A DNA stretch of 64,000 bases, taken from Clostridium sp. AN503. GTDB lineage: Bacteria > Bacillota > Clostridia > Lachnospirales > Lachnospiraceae. The position numbers were made by a program, and so were the translations under genes. Below the pieces are notes generated by a model. It saw only the letters and a program-made list of their open reading frames with translations, was not told the DNA's origin and did not search any database. The stretch spans positions 620,001-684,000 of the forward strand of contig NZ_JBFDTP010000001.1 of assembly GCF_040719375.1 (NCBI RefSeq), given 5' to 3'. Positions within the stretch are counted from its first letter, which is position 1. Each line of letters opens with the position of its first letter. Positions 24,600-33,573 of this stretch are shown here, in pieces.

Positions 24600-25199
24600 T
24601 CAAACCAGCGCAGCATGTTCCAAAAACTGTTCGACAAGATATATACTTTCGCAGATATAATCCGCCATCCGCATGACCACTGACAGGCGCACGCTCTGCA
24701 GCATCAGCGGATCATAATTTCCATAGCCGCCCACAATACCGGTGATAAAAATATCACCCACCGCCTGCAGCTCCTTGCATACTCCCAGTCCCGGCCGCAG
24801 GGCGCCTCTTCCCAGTGTAATGCAGCCCACATGCTCCAGGCTGCCCACCGATGCATCCACCGCCACGATCACATGGTTGGGATAACGCATCCGGACCATC
24901 GCCATGGACTGTTCTAAATTCATGGCATGTACCGGGCGTTCCAGCGTACCCACGATCTCAATCTGACGGAGTCTTTGCTCCTTCAGCTTGTATCCGATCA
25001 AAGGCCCCAGACTGTCTCCTGTAGAACGGTCTGTCCCAATACATAAAAAAACCACCCCGTCCCGATCCTCCTCCACCAGGGTCTCCCCGATCATGGTGTG
25101 CAGCATCCTGGCACAGAGCTCCGTATCATCCGCCTTTTCAGAATCAAAATAATAGATTTCCCTTCCCGGTCTCCTTGTTTTTCTCCACCCTGTCTTCAT
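24600..25199 (-). CDS. yyaC: Spore protease YyaC
   Basis: A 199-residue protein of the YyaC (DUF1256) family, related to the germination protease GPR. It shows FLCIGTDRSTGDSLGPLIGYKL near residue 50, GTLERPVHAMNLEQ, VAVDASVGSLEHVG and GITGIVGG-like FITGIVGGYGNYDP. The aspartates of GTDRSTGD and VAVDAS are the likely catalytic pair by analogy with GPR. Presence marks a spore former. Upstream lies a hairpin (25209-25245, CCTGTGCTT with AAGCACAGG) that separates it from the sugar ABC operon. Confidence 0.85.
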   Translation of the reverse strand: MKTGWRKTRRPGREIYYFDSEKADDTELCARMLHTMIGETLVEEDRDGVVFLCIGTDRSTGDSLGPLIGYKLKEQRLRQIEIVGTLERPVHAMNLEQSMAMVRMRYPNHVIVAVDASVGSLEHVGCITLGRGALRPGLGVCKELQAVGDIFITGIVGGYGNYDPLMLQSVRLSVVMRMADYICESIYLVEQFLEHAALV

Positions 25200-25208
25200 C
25201 CCATCCCG

Positions 25209-25245
25209 CCTGTGCTTGTTTTGTTATTCCTATTATAAGCACAGG
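25209..25245 (-). terminator. Hairpin between rbsB-like gene and yyaC
   Basis: CCTGTGCTT (25209-25217) and AAGCACAGG (25237-25245) form a perfect nine-base stem, 34 bases beyond the binding-protein stop. No T-tract follows on the minus strand. It may still end or stabilise the sugar operon transcript. Confidence 0.4.
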
Positions 25246-25278
25246 CAGATGGAATTATACTAGATATTGCGATTACAA

Positions 25279-26298
25279 TTACTTTATAAATTCATCCACG
25301 TTCTCCGCTGTGATCAGCTGGAACGGTACATTGTACCGGGATTCTACTTCCTCACCTTTTGCAACCTTTACCGCCACGTCAATCACTGTGCTGGCCTGTC
25401 CTGCCGCATCCTGCAGGACACTGGCTGCGAGGCGTCCGTCCTTGATCGCCTGCAAAGCATCCTCGATCCCGTCAACACCGATGATCACCAGATCCCGTCC
25501 CTGTGCTTCCGCTGCCTGAAGCGCACCCATGGACATATCATCATTTTCACAGATCACTGCTTTTAAATCTTTATATTTTCCCAGCCAATCCTCTGTAGTA
25601 GACATCGCCTTATCCCGCTGCCATCCAGCAGACAGTGTTGCAACACAGGTCATTCCGGTTTCTTTTAAAATGGTATTTTCCAGCCCTTCGTACCGCAGCA
25701 GCTGTGCGCTCTGGCCCATTTCACCTTCCAGGATCGCATACTCTCCCTGGCCGCCCAGCTGTTCTGTCACGAATTTACCCATGATCTCACCGGCCTCAGC
25801 ATCATTAGAACCTACATAAGAAGTATAGTCTGTTCTTGTTGTTTCCGTATTCACCTCTACCACCGGAATACCCGCTTCCGACGCCAGGTCAAGAACCTGT
25901 GCTGAGCCGTCTGCATCCTGCGGATTCAGGATGATCACATCCACCTGCTTCGTGATGATATCCTCTGCCTGCGAAATCTGTTTTGCGATATCCGCCTGTC
26001 CATCCAGCAGATAAACAGTTGCATCCGGGTAATTCTCTTTTGCATAGCTCTCAATTGCATTGCCCAGCTTGTTGGAATATGCGTCTGACATGGTTTTCAT
26101 CAGAACTCCGATCTTCACATTGTCCCCTGCCGCCGCAGACTCCGGCGAAGCCTGTCCAGACTGTGTGCTGGCATCTGCTGCCGTCGTTGCCGCACCGGAT
26201 GCCGCCGTCTCTGTCTTCCCGCCGCATGCGCTGAGCATCATCATGCTTAACACCATTGTTCCCGCCATAACCCGTGCTGCCAATTTCTGTTTTTTCAT
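25279..26298 (-). CDS. Sugar ABC transporter substrate-binding lipoprotein (RbsB-like)
   Basis: A 339-residue periplasmic-binding-type I protein. Signal peptide with lipobox LSACGG (about residues 18-23) anchors it to the membrane. The mature protein shows IGVLMKTMSDAYSNKLGNAIE, ADIAKQISQAEDIITKQVDVIILNP and DLVIIGVDGIEDALQAIKDG, all typical of the RbsB/AlsB/XylF group that binds pentoses and hexoses. Start at 26298 is preferred because of GGGCAAGG upstream. Last gene of the operon with the epimerase, kinase, ATPase and permease. The ligand is unknown; a rare ketose is suggested by the epimerase. Confidence 0.9.
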   Translation of the reverse strand: MKKQKLAARVMAGTMVLSMMMLSACGGKTETAASGAATTAADASTQSGQASPESAAAGDNVKIGVLMKTMSDAYSNKLGNAIESYAKENYPDATVYLLDGQADIAKQISQAEDIITKQVDVIILNPQDADGSAQVLDLASEAGIPVVEVNTETTRTDYTSYVGSNDAEAGEIMGKFVTEQLGGQGEYAILEGEMGQSAQLLRYEGLENTILKETGMTCVATLSAGWQRDKAMSTTEDWLGKYKDLKAVICENDDMSMGALQAAEAQGRDLVIIGVDGIEDALQAIKDGRLAASVLQDAAGQASTVIDVAVKVAKGEEVESRYNVPFQLITAENVDEFIK

Positions 26299-26326
26299 AA
26301 TACCTTGCCCTCTCATTTCTTTTGAT

Positions 26327-27265
26327 TTATTTTCTGCCTTTTTTTGATAAAAGGTCAAAACATACTGCCCCAACTATGATCATACCTTTGATGATCTGCT
26401 GCCAATAGGATGAAACATCCAGCAGATTCAGGCCATTATTTAATGTTCCTATGATCAGGATTCCCACCAGTGTCCCCGGTATGGTCCCGATCCCGCCTGT
26501 CATGCTCGTGCCGCCGATCACGGCAGCAGCGATCGCATCTGTCTCAAATCCCACGCCTACCGCAGGCTGACCGGAATTTGTCCTGGATGCCAAAACGATC
26601 CCTGCAATCCCTGATAATACCCCTGCCATGATATATACCCGCATCAGGATATATTTCGCTTTGATCCCCGATGCCTCTGCCGCCTTTATATTTCCTCCTG
26701 TGGCATAGATATACCGGCCAAACTTCATTTTGGACAAGATGATATGGCAGATGAAAACGATCACCAGGAAAATAATGATCGGCGTCATGCCCTTTCCGAT
26801 GAACCGGAACCCCGGCGCGTTCAGCGTGTATGGTTTTCCGTCTGAATATACATACGCAAAACCTCTCGCCATGGTCATCCCCGCAAGAGTCGCCACAAAT
26901 GCCGGAACCCCGACAAAGGAAACAAAAAAACCATTCAGCGCCCCAAACGCCGCACAGACCAAAACGGACGCCAATACAGCCAGCAGCACCTGATCCGGAT
27001 GCACCACCAAAATACTGCCGCATATAACGCCGGACACTGCTACCAGCGCGCCTACCGTTAAGTCAATCCCTCCGGTCATAATAACAAAAGTCATCCCGAT
27101 TGCCAAAATACCGTTCACCGCCACCTGCCGCAGAATATTGACCGCATTATCCACCGTCCGGAAGGTGGGCGACACGCACATCAGAATCCCCCACATCAGG
27201 ATCAAAACCATCAGGATTCCATACTTTCTTATAAACTCCGCATTCAACACATTCTTTTTATCCAT
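26327..27265 (-). CDS. Sugar ABC transporter permease (RbsC-like)
   Basis: A 312-residue integral membrane protein with about eight to ten helices and the BPD_transp_2 signature (GGIDLTVGALVAVSGVICG, GVPAFVATLAGMTMARG, GIKAKYILMRVYIMAGVLSG, AVIGGTSMTGGIGT). It should dimerise to form the channel for the RbsB-like protein. Six bases separate it from the ATPase gene upstream. Confidence 0.92.
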   Translation of the reverse strand: MDKKNVLNAEFIRKYGILMVLILMWGILMCVSPTFRTVDNAVNILRQVAVNGILAIGMTFVIMTGGIDLTVGALVAVSGVICGSILVVHPDQVLLAVLASVLVCAAFGALNGFFVSFVGVPAFVATLAGMTMARGFAYVYSDGKPYTLNAPGFRFIGKGMTPIIIFLVIVFICHIILSKMKFGRYIYATGGNIKAAEASGIKAKYILMRVYIMAGVLSGIAGIVLASRTNSGQPAVGVGFETDAIAAAVIGGTSMTGGIGTIPGTLVGILIIGTLNNGLNLLDVSSYWQQIIKGMIIVGAVCFDLLSKKGRK

Positions 27266-27271
27266 GAGTGA

Positions 27272-28774
27272 CTAAACCTCCTCCAGAGCGCTGCTTAATA
27301 TATTGTATTGGGTGACTTTTCCATTCTCCAGTTCCTCTTTGGTAACAGTGCATGTGATCTTTCCTTTAGAGACAACATGAATGCGGTCACTCATCCCGAT
27401 CACCTCCGGAAGCTCCGAGGAAATCATAATGATAGCGATCCCTTTTCTCGCCAGTTCTACCATCATTTTATAGATCTCATATTTTGCGCCTACGTCAATG
27501 CCTCTGGTCGGTTCATCCAGAATAAGTACCTTCGGCTCTGACTGCAGCCATTTTGCCAGAACAACCTTCTGCTGATTTCCTCCGGAAAGCGTCCCCGTAC
27601 TCACATGGATGCCGGCACACTTGATCCCAAGCGCCTCCTTGTATTTTGTCACCTCAGCTTTTTCCCTGCCTGATTGGATAAACGGCTCCCTGTGCAGTCT
27701 GCGCAGGTTCGGCAATGAAATATTTTCTTTTATGGACCTGCACAAAACCAGTCCGTATACCTTTCTGTCCTCACTCACCAATGCAATCCTGTTTTTGATA
27801 GCATCCTGGGGACATGTGATCCTGATCGGCCTGCCCTCCACCAGGATTTCCCCGCTGTCCAGGGGATCCAGCCCAAATATGGCGTTCATGATCTCACTCC
27901 GCCCGGCTCCCACCAGACCGGAAAATCCGAGGATCTCTCCTGCACGCACCTGGAAATTCACATGCTCAAACACGCCCTTTCTGCATAGATCCCGGGCTTC
28001 AAATACCACGTCCCCGGCAGGAATGGTTTCCTTGGGATAGATTTGATCAAGGGCACGCCCCACCATCATCTCTACCAGTTCGTCCTGTGTGACGCCTTTT
28101 GCAGGAACTGTCTTGATATACTCTCCATCACGCAAGACGGTGATCCGGTCTGTCAGCATCAGAATCTCCTCAAGCCGGTGGGAGATATAGATAACAGAAA
28201 CCTTCTGCTGCGTAAGCTCCCGGATGATCCGGAACAGTTTTTGTGACTCGTCTTCTGAAAGCGAAGATGTTGGTTCATCCATAATGATAATGTCCGCATG
28301 CTTTCTCACTGCTTTAATGATCTCCAGCATCTGGATCTGTGCGACGCTCAGATTGCGGACTCTGGTCCAGGGAGAAAAATCCAGCTTGTATTCCTTCAGG
28401 ATTTCCTCCGTCTGCCTGGCCATTTCTTTATCATTGAGAAAACAGCCTTTCATAAGCTCCTGTCCGAGAAAAATATTGTCTGCGATCGTCATGTCCGGAA
28501 GGGGCGCCAATTCCTGGTGGATCATGGCGATCCCTGTCTTTTGGGAATCCGCAATGGATCTGGGTTTTATCACATTTCCGTTGTGCAGGACCTCTCCCTC
28601 ATCCGGGATATATTCTCCCGTGATCATTTTCATCAGGGTGGATTTTCCTGCTCCGTTCTCACCTACAATGGCATGGACCTCGCCCGGCGCGATCTGAAAG
28701 CTCACTCCTTTTACCGCATATACCCCAGGGAAACGTTTATGTAAATTACGGACCTCCAACCGATAATCGTCCAT
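27272..28774 (-). CDS. Sugar ABC transporter ATP-binding protein (RbsA-like, two ABC domains)
   Basis: This 500-residue protein carries two nucleotide-binding domains. Domain 1 has Walker A GENGAGKST (about 38), signature LSVAQIQ, Walker B IIIMDEPTSS. Domain 2 has the degenerate Walker A GLVGAGRSE, signature LSGGNQQK and Walker B LILDEPTRG. The degenerate second P-loop is normal for RbsA. Of two adjacent ATGs, the second (28774) has better spacing to AGGAGG. It energises the permease and binding protein downstream. Confidence 0.93.
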   Translation of the reverse strand: MDDYRLEVRNLHKRFPGVYAVKGVSFQIAPGEVHAIVGENGAGKSTLMKMITGEYIPDEGEVLHNGNVIKPRSIADSQKTGIAMIHQELAPLPDMTIADNIFLGQELMKGCFLNDKEMARQTEEILKEYKLDFSPWTRVRNLSVAQIQMLEIIKAVRKHADIIIMDEPTSSLSEDESQKLFRIIRELTQQKVSVIYISHRLEEILMLTDRITVLRDGEYIKTVPAKGVTQDELVEMMVGRALDQIYPKETIPAGDVVFEARDLCRKGVFEHVNFQVRAGEILGFSGLVGAGRSEIMNAIFGLDPLDSGEILVEGRPIRITCPQDAIKNRIALVSEDRKVYGLVLCRSIKENISLPNLRRLHREPFIQSGREKAEVTKYKEALGIKCAGIHVSTGTLSGGNQQKVVLAKWLQSEPKVLILDEPTRGIDVGAKYEIYKMMVELARKGIAIIMISSELPEVIGMSDRIHVVSKGKITCTVTKEELENGKVTQYNILSSALEEV

Positions 28775-28784
28775 CATGCTCCTC

Positions 28785-29735
28785 CTATTTGTGCTTCTCG
28801 ATCATTCCCATCACCGTTTCTCTGGATATATCACCTTCCATCGGTCCAAAGGCCGCTGCATTTAACGCTCCTGCGGCCGCTCCCATCTGTGCAGCCTCCT
28901 TCAGGCTCTTGCCCTCGGCCAGTCCGCAGATAAAGGCAGCGTCGTAGCTGTCCCCTGCACCGGTTGCATCGACCTGTTCCACCGGATAGATTCCCATGGT
29001 CTCTTCCAGCCCATTTCTTGTATACAGACGTGAACCCTTAGAACCATTCTTCAATACCAGAAGCTCCAGCCCGGAATTGTCTTCAAACGCTTTTTCAACG
29101 GCAGCCTCCACAGTCTCCATACCCGTGATCATCTTCAGCTCCGACACTCCCGGCATGAAGATATCAGAATTTTTATACACCTCCTGCACCAGGTCCATAG
29201 CCTCCGCGTCCCGCAGCATCTCCAGCCTGACATTGGGATCGAAACTGACTTTTGTGCCCTGGGCTTTTAACCTGCGCATCGTCTTCACGATCTCTTTTCC
29301 AAAGCTTACCGACGCCATCAGGGAACACCCCATAATATGAAAATATCTTGCATCCTCAAGCCCTTCCATATTCTCCGGCGCTTTCGCCGCTACTGCCGGA
29401 GTATGATCTATATGGAAGATAAACTTTCTTTCCCCATCAGAAAAATATGTTACAAAAGCTGCTCCCGTCGCGCCTTCCCGGCTGCGTATCACCCTTCTGG
29501 TATCCACGCCTACGGCCTCCAGCCGGTCCAGGATATTCTTTCCAAAATCGTCATCTCCCACACCGGAGATGATCCCTGCGCTGTGCCCCAGCCTCGCTGC
29601 CGTGCTGATAAAGATCCCCGGTGCACCACTGGGAAACGGCCCCCGGAAATACGCCCCCGTCTCAAAGAGCGGCACGTCTTCTCCGGCCCTCATAATCTCC
29701 ACCAGAAGTTCTCCCATAATCATGATCTCTGCCAT
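28785..29735 (-). CDS. PfkB family carbohydrate kinase
   Basis: A 316-residue ribokinase-fold sugar kinase. The N-terminal GELLVE, the GGxG region replaced by FPSGAPGIFISTAARLG, GVGDDDFG, FDPNVR and the anion-hole DATGAGDSYDAAF (catalytic Asp in GAGD) are all present. The substrate could be a ketose made by the epimerase encoded upstream. It sits between the epimerase and the transporter ATPase with short gaps, so it belongs to the same transcript. Confidence 0.88.
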   Translation of the reverse strand: MAEIMIMGELLVEIMRAGEDVPLFETGAYFRGPFPSGAPGIFISTAARLGHSAGIISGVGDDDFGKNILDRLEAVGVDTRRVIRSREGATGAAFVTYFSDGERKFIFHIDHTPAVAAKAPENMEGLEDARYFHIMGCSLMASVSFGKEIVKTMRRLKAQGTKVSFDPNVRLEMLRDAEAMDLVQEVYKNSDIFMPGVSELKMITGMETVEAAVEKAFEDNSGLELLVLKNGSKGSRLYTRNGLEETMGIYPVEQVDATGAGDSYDAAFICGLAEGKSLKEAAQMGAAAGALNAAAFGPMEGDISRETVMGMIEKHK

Positions 29736-29751
29736 GGCTGCACCTCCTTAT

Positions 29752-30624
29752 TTATAGAAACATATCTCTTAAAAATTTCATGGAGTCCTTCAGGTACAGA
29801 TCCATAGCCGCCTCATCCGCTCCATTGCTTAAATCTCTCCATACCTTGATATCCGCCCCGATCTTTCCTCCGGCAAGTAAGAACGGCTCCGCCACAACCC
29901 CTTTGTCGTATCCAATATCCCGAAGCGCCTGTCCCATCTCCGCCCACGGCATAGAGCCTTTGCTCATACCCGGAAGTTTCCGGTTGCCTTCTCCTACGTG
30001 GAGGTGCCCCAACAGGCTTCCTGCTCTCCGGATCGTATCCGGAAGGTTATCCTCCTCTATATTCATGTGGAATGTATCTAATAAAATGTTTACATTCCTG
30101 CTCCCCACCCGTCTGCAGTATTCGATGGCTTCCTCACAGTCTGTCATAATGTAAGTCTCAAAACGGTTCAGCACCTCCAGACAGCACTCGATGTTCAATT
30201 CCTCGGCAACTTTCGCCACCTCTTTCATTCCCTCTATGCTACGCTCCCATGCCCCCGCCTTGTCCTCGCAGCAAAAATCTGTGCACGGCCAGTAAGAATA
30301 CATCGCACCAACCAGAGAACGGGAACCTATTTTATCCATTGCCCTCAAGATATCTGTCAGATATTTTACTCCAGCCGCCCGGACTGCCGAGTCCGTGGAA
30401 GACAGATCATACTCCTTTGCCGGGCCAATATTCGATGTGATCGTCATACCAAGAGTTTCACACACATTTTTCAGGCGCTGCAGTTCTCCATCGCTCATCT
30501 CCACAAGATGAGGCGCGCCAACCTCGATGATATCACATCCGCACTCCGCCATCCGTCTTGCTGTTTCCTCATAATCACATTGCCATTCGTGGCCCCAGTA
30601 TGAATACAGTGCTCCAAACTTCAT
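29752..30624 (-). CDS. Sugar phosphate isomerase/epimerase, ketose 3-epimerase-like
   Basis: A 290-residue TIM barrel of the xylose-isomerase-like superfamily, close to D-tagatose/D-psicose (allulose) 3-epimerases. The predicted metal site is visible: Glu in LEVLNRFE (about 153), Asp in LLDTFHMNIEED, His in GHLHVGEGNR and Glu in VAEPF. The GHLHVGEGNRKLPG loop matches the epimerase pattern GHxHxGExNRxxPG. Start at 30624 has AGGAGG six bases upstream. First gene of an operon with kinase and ABC transporter under a LacI regulator; the pathway is probably uptake, 3-epimerisation and phosphorylation of a ketose. Confidence 0.82.
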   Translation of the reverse strand: MKFGALYSYWGHEWQCDYEETARRMAECGCDIIEVGAPHLVEMSDGELQRLKNVCETLGMTITSNIGPAKEYDLSSTDSAVRAAGVKYLTDILRAMDKIGSRSLVGAMYSYWPCTDFCCEDKAGAWERSIEGMKEVAKVAEELNIECCLEVLNRFETYIMTDCEEAIEYCRRVGSRNVNILLDTFHMNIEEDNLPDTIRRAGSLLGHLHVGEGNRKLPGMSKGSMPWAEMGQALRDIGYDKGVVAEPFLLAGGKIGADIKVWRDLSNGADEAAMDLYLKDSMKFLRDMFL

Positions 30625-30653
30625 CATTGTCCTCCTGATCTTTATTTGTTCTA

Positions 30654-30667
30654 TGTGCTCGTGCACA
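30654..30667. promoter_or_regulatory. LacI-type operator 1 (TGTGC-N4-GCACA)
   Basis: TGTGCTCGTGCACA is an inverted repeat between the epimerase start and a TATAAT box (30677-30682, minus strand). Two further related copies lie at 30714-30727 and 30849-30861, all in the divergent region between the operon and its LacI regulator. The pattern is what a LacI-family dimer would bind. Confidence 0.6.
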
Positions 30668-30713
30668 ATTTTTTGTATTATAAAAGCCATCGGATATCCA
30701 TGGCGTTTTCTAT

Positions 30714-30727
30714 TGTGCTCGTGCTCT
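30714..30727. promoter_or_regulatory. LacI-type operator 2
   Basis: TGTGCTCGTGCTCT shares the left half and centre with operator 1. Its 60-base offset from operator 1 (start to start) spans the predicted operon promoter, which fits repression by looping or by blocking the polymerase. Confidence 0.5.
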
Positions 30728-30848
30728 ATTTATGATAAATTTATAATAACACAGCAAAACCAAATATGCAACTGGGCAATATTACCTATTTTCTAATTAT
30801 TTATTTTTGCATTATTCACAAATAAAATTCCAATTATGAAAAAGATAT

Positions 30849-30862
30849 AGACACGTGCACAA
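30849..30862. promoter_or_regulatory. LacI-type operator 3 near the regulator promoter
   Basis: Read on the minus strand, TTGTGCACGTGTCT matches the same core. It lies about 65-75 bases upstream of the regulator start, suggesting autoregulation. Confidence 0.45.
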
Positions 30863-30924
30863 TAACCGTTTAGAATAGAATTAAGATATTTTTTCTCATA
30901 AACAAATGGGTAAGGAGTATGGAT

Positions 30925-31965
30925 ATGGCCGTGACAATCAAAGAAATCGCTTCTCTGGCGAATGTATCAAGAGGAACCGTTGACAAGGTCCTCAACAACC
31001 GTCCGGGAGTAAAGGAATCCACGAAGAAAAAAATACTGAAGATCGCGGAAGAATTGAACTACCAGCCCAATATCATCGGCAAAGCGCTGGTTCGCAGCAA
31101 AGATCCCATCCGGATCGGCATCATCCTGACACCGGATTACAATCCATATATTCAGGAATTGCTCCACGGCATCCAGACAGCCCAAAAAGAATTTGCGCCC
31201 TTTGGCCTGGAGGTGATCGCAAAACTGATGACCACGTTGGAACCGCAGGAACAGCTTACTATCATCGACGAGCTGGTGAACAGCAGCGTACAGGGGATGG
31301 CGATCTTCCCTACGAATGCGCCTCAGGTTATTGACCGGGTGAATCAGCTGATCCAGGGGCAGATGGCTGTCATCACTTTCAATTCAAAGGTGGATGGGAT
31401 ACGTCATCTGGCCTTCATCGGCCAGAATCACTACAAAGGCGGACGCACTGCCGCCAGTTTGCTGGGGAAGATTGTGCCTGCCCCCGTCCGCGCAGGAGTC
31501 ATTATCAGCTCCTCCAATCTCTCCTGCCACCATGACCGGCTGTCCGGTTTCCAGGATAAGCTGTCCGAGGCCTATACCGACGCTCTCATCCTGGACGTAC
31601 AGGAAAACCAGGACCGCAAAGAGGACGCATTCCGCATCACACTGGAATACTGCAACCGCTATCCGGATCTCAATGCCATATACCTTACCAGCGGAGGCAT
31701 TGCAGGCGTGTGCAGCGCACTGGATGTAGCCGAAAAAAGGGGGACCGTAAAAGTCATCTGCCACGACCTGCCCCCGGAGACCTTGAATCTGCTGAATTCC
31801 GGACAGATCGACTTTGCGCTGGGACAAAACCCGGAACAGCAGGGTTATCAGCTTGTGAAAGTGCTGTTTGAATATCTGATCAAAAACATTACGCCTAATA
31901 ACGAGATTGAGATTCCCATCACCATTGCAATAGACGAACTGGCGTATCAATCCCGTTTTTTGTAG
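30925..31965 (+). CDS. LacI family transcriptional regulator
   Basis: A 346-residue regulator. Residues 1-55 hold the LacI helix-turn-helix and hinge (TIKEIASLANVSRGTVDKVLNNRPGVKES); the rest is a periplasmic-binding-like sensor domain (RIGIILTPDYNPYIQELLHGI, GAT-free effector cleft, CHDLPPETLNLLNSGQIDFALGQNP). VSRGTVDKVLN rather than VSxxTVSRVLN marks a subgroup tied to sugar ABC operons. The ATG at 30925 is chosen for AAGGAG seven bases away. It is divergent from the epimerase/kinase/ABC operon with three shared operator-like sites, so it should repress that operon until sugar binds. Its end overlaps the convergent gene by 19 bases. Confidence 0.9.
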   Translation: MAVTIKEIASLANVSRGTVDKVLNNRPGVKESTKKKILKIAEELNYQPNIIGKALVRSKDPIRIGIILTPDYNPYIQELLHGIQTAQKEFAPFGLEVIAKLMTTLEPQEQLTIIDELVNSSVQGMAIFPTNAPQVIDRVNQLIQGQMAVITFNSKVDGIRHLAFIGQNHYKGGRTAASLLGKIVPAPVRAGVIISSSNLSCHHDRLSGFQDKLSEAYTDALILDVQENQDRKEDAFRITLEYCNRYPDLNAIYLTSGGIAGVCSALDVAEKRGTVKVICHDLPPETLNLLNSGQIDFALGQNPEQQGYQLVKVLFEYLIKNITPNNEIEIPITIAIDELAYQSRFL

Positions 31966-33035
31966 ACCTCCACTGCTTCACTGATATTTAGAGCCTCTCC
32001 CCGCTGGATGATGGCAGCAAGATCATTGATCTTAAAAGAATCCAGGAATTCCTTTCCCAGATGGCAGGCATAGTTGTCCGTGATATACAGGCGCTTTTCC
32101 TTCACCTCCGCCGAAGTGGTCCGAAGCTGCTCCTTTACATCCTCATACTCTGCCTGAAGCCTGTCCAGCTTTTCTTTGTGATTATGTTCAATCTCATCCT
32201 GGAGGATGGTCCTGGTCACCGATTCAAATGTATTCAGGGCATCCTTCTTCTTGGCAGCTACATCGCTCAGCTCCTGCTGGAGCCGGGCGATCTCGTCGTC
32301 GTACTTCTCCAGATCGTATAAGGACTCGTTACGGTCCTTACGGATCGTGGAGGTGATCACCCGGATCTTCTTATTGTTGGCGTGGATCTGATCTAATATC
32401 TGCCGTCCCTCTTTCAGGGACTCCATATACGTTATCTTCGTATTGTTCCCAACAGTCATATAAAGCCCGCCAAAGACCAGGATATCCACCAGATAGATCC
32501 CCGCCAGCCAAAGAGGCGTCCGCTCAGGTATCTGCATATAGATCCCATACGGCAGCACCAGGAAAACCACCGCCACACTGACAAGCAGCACCAGAAATTC
32601 CATCGCCCAGCGTGGAAAATACAGGCTGTAATATAACCGGGTCCTGCACAGTGCCGGAACATGATTCCTTTTAAATGTGGTCTTCATACTCGCAGTCAGC
32701 TCCGCATTGTAAGAATGAAGCTCCGAAGTCTCCTCCGCGATCCGCTCCTTCATCCCCTGGTTCTTCGCCTTCTCTCTCTGGCTCCGGACCTTTTTCAGCT
32801 GCTCCTGTGCTTTTCCGATCTCTGCGTCATAGCTGGAATTCAGTTCCTCCCTGCGTTTTTTCACAGTTGACTGGATCGTATCAGACACCAGCCTTTTCTC
32901 TGCCTCCAAAAGCCTGCCTAACCGGTCTTCGTCCTGCAAAAGCTGCGTCTCTCTGTCCTGACACACGGACAGCTCATCTACGGCCTCCCGCGCTCTCCCC
33001 AGGAAATCCAGGCATTCCTCCGCCGTCTGCACCAT
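31947..33035 (-). CDS. Coiled-coil membrane protein of unknown function
   Basis: I do not recognise a named family. The 362 residues consist of a long charged coiled coil (about 15-120), two transmembrane helices (about 143-195, FLVLLVSVAVVFLVLPYGIYM and LAGIYLVDILVFGGLYM), a second coiled coil (about 205-330) and a short C-terminal tail. Such a layout suits a cytoplasmic hairpin scaffold or cell-envelope organiser. It is transcribed alone. Confidence 0.65.
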   Translation of the reverse strand: MVQTAEECLDFLGRAREAVDELSVCQDRETQLLQDEDRLGRLLEAEKRLVSDTIQSTVKKRREELNSSYDAEIGKAQEQLKKVRSQREKAKNQGMKERIAEETSELHSYNAELTASMKTTFKRNHVPALCRTRLYYSLYFPRWAMEFLVLLVSVAVVFLVLPYGIYMQIPERTPLWLAGIYLVDILVFGGLYMTVGNNTKITYMESLKEGRQILDQIHANNKKIRVITSTIRKDRNESLYDLEKYDDEIARLQQELSDVAAKKKDALNTFESVTRTILQDEIEHNHKEKLDRLQAEYEDVKEQLRTTSAEVKEKRLYITDNYACHLGKEFLDSFKINDLAAIIQRGEALNISEAVEVYKKRD

Positions 33036-33261
33036 ACCACGGCCCTCCTTCGCATGTTATCCTTTCATCTGCAAATCCGAATCAATCTATATATTTATTT
33101 AATAGTTTACTACAGAATCCGGCACACTACAAGGGTATGCAGAAAAAAGAATTCCCTTTACACCGCCTGAAAAATGGCTTATACTGAAACCCTGAAATCA
33201 CGAAAATGCACCGGCTCCGGCCGGGTCACATTATTCTTAAACAGATAAAAGGAGGACCGCC

Positions 33262-33528
33262 ATGTTCCGTATGTGGGGTAAGCTTTGGAAAGACAATCAT
33301 ATGATAAAAGACACCGTCATCTGCCAGACAGACTACAGTATGTCCCGCACCGCCATGGTCTTTCAGTCATTAGATGACATCTGCTATGAATTTGATCTGG
33401 GCAAGCCGATCTGGCTGGATGCGAACATCGAGGACTTCCGGCGTCACGACAAGACCCGCTTCAGCCAGGACTGCTTTATCGAACATATAGAGTTTGATTA
33501 TCTGGAGATCCAGGTGATCGAGGAGTGA
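33262..33528 (+). CDS. Small conserved hypothetical protein
   Basis: An 88-residue acidic, aromatic-rich soluble protein. AAAGGAGG lies seven bases before the ATG and a strong terminator follows directly, so it is a genuine single-gene unit. No domain is recognised. The 226-base gap before it (33036-33261) shows no other gene. Confidence 0.6.
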   Translation: MFRMWGKLWKDNHMIKDTVICQTDYSMSRTAMVFQSLDDICYEFDLGKPIWLDANIEDFRRHDKTRFSQDCFIEHIEFDYLEIQVIEE

Positions 33529-33535
33529 CAGAAAA

Positions 33536-33573
33536 GGCAGCATCTGGCCCTGGAGCCAGGCGCTGCCTTTTTT
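33536..33573 (+). terminator. Strong, probably bidirectional terminator
   Basis: GGCAGC/GCTGCC and CTGG/CCAG form a stacked stem (33536-33567) followed by TTTTTT. On the minus strand TTTTC follows the same stem, so it can also serve the convergent 697-residue membrane protein gene. Confidence 0.8.
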
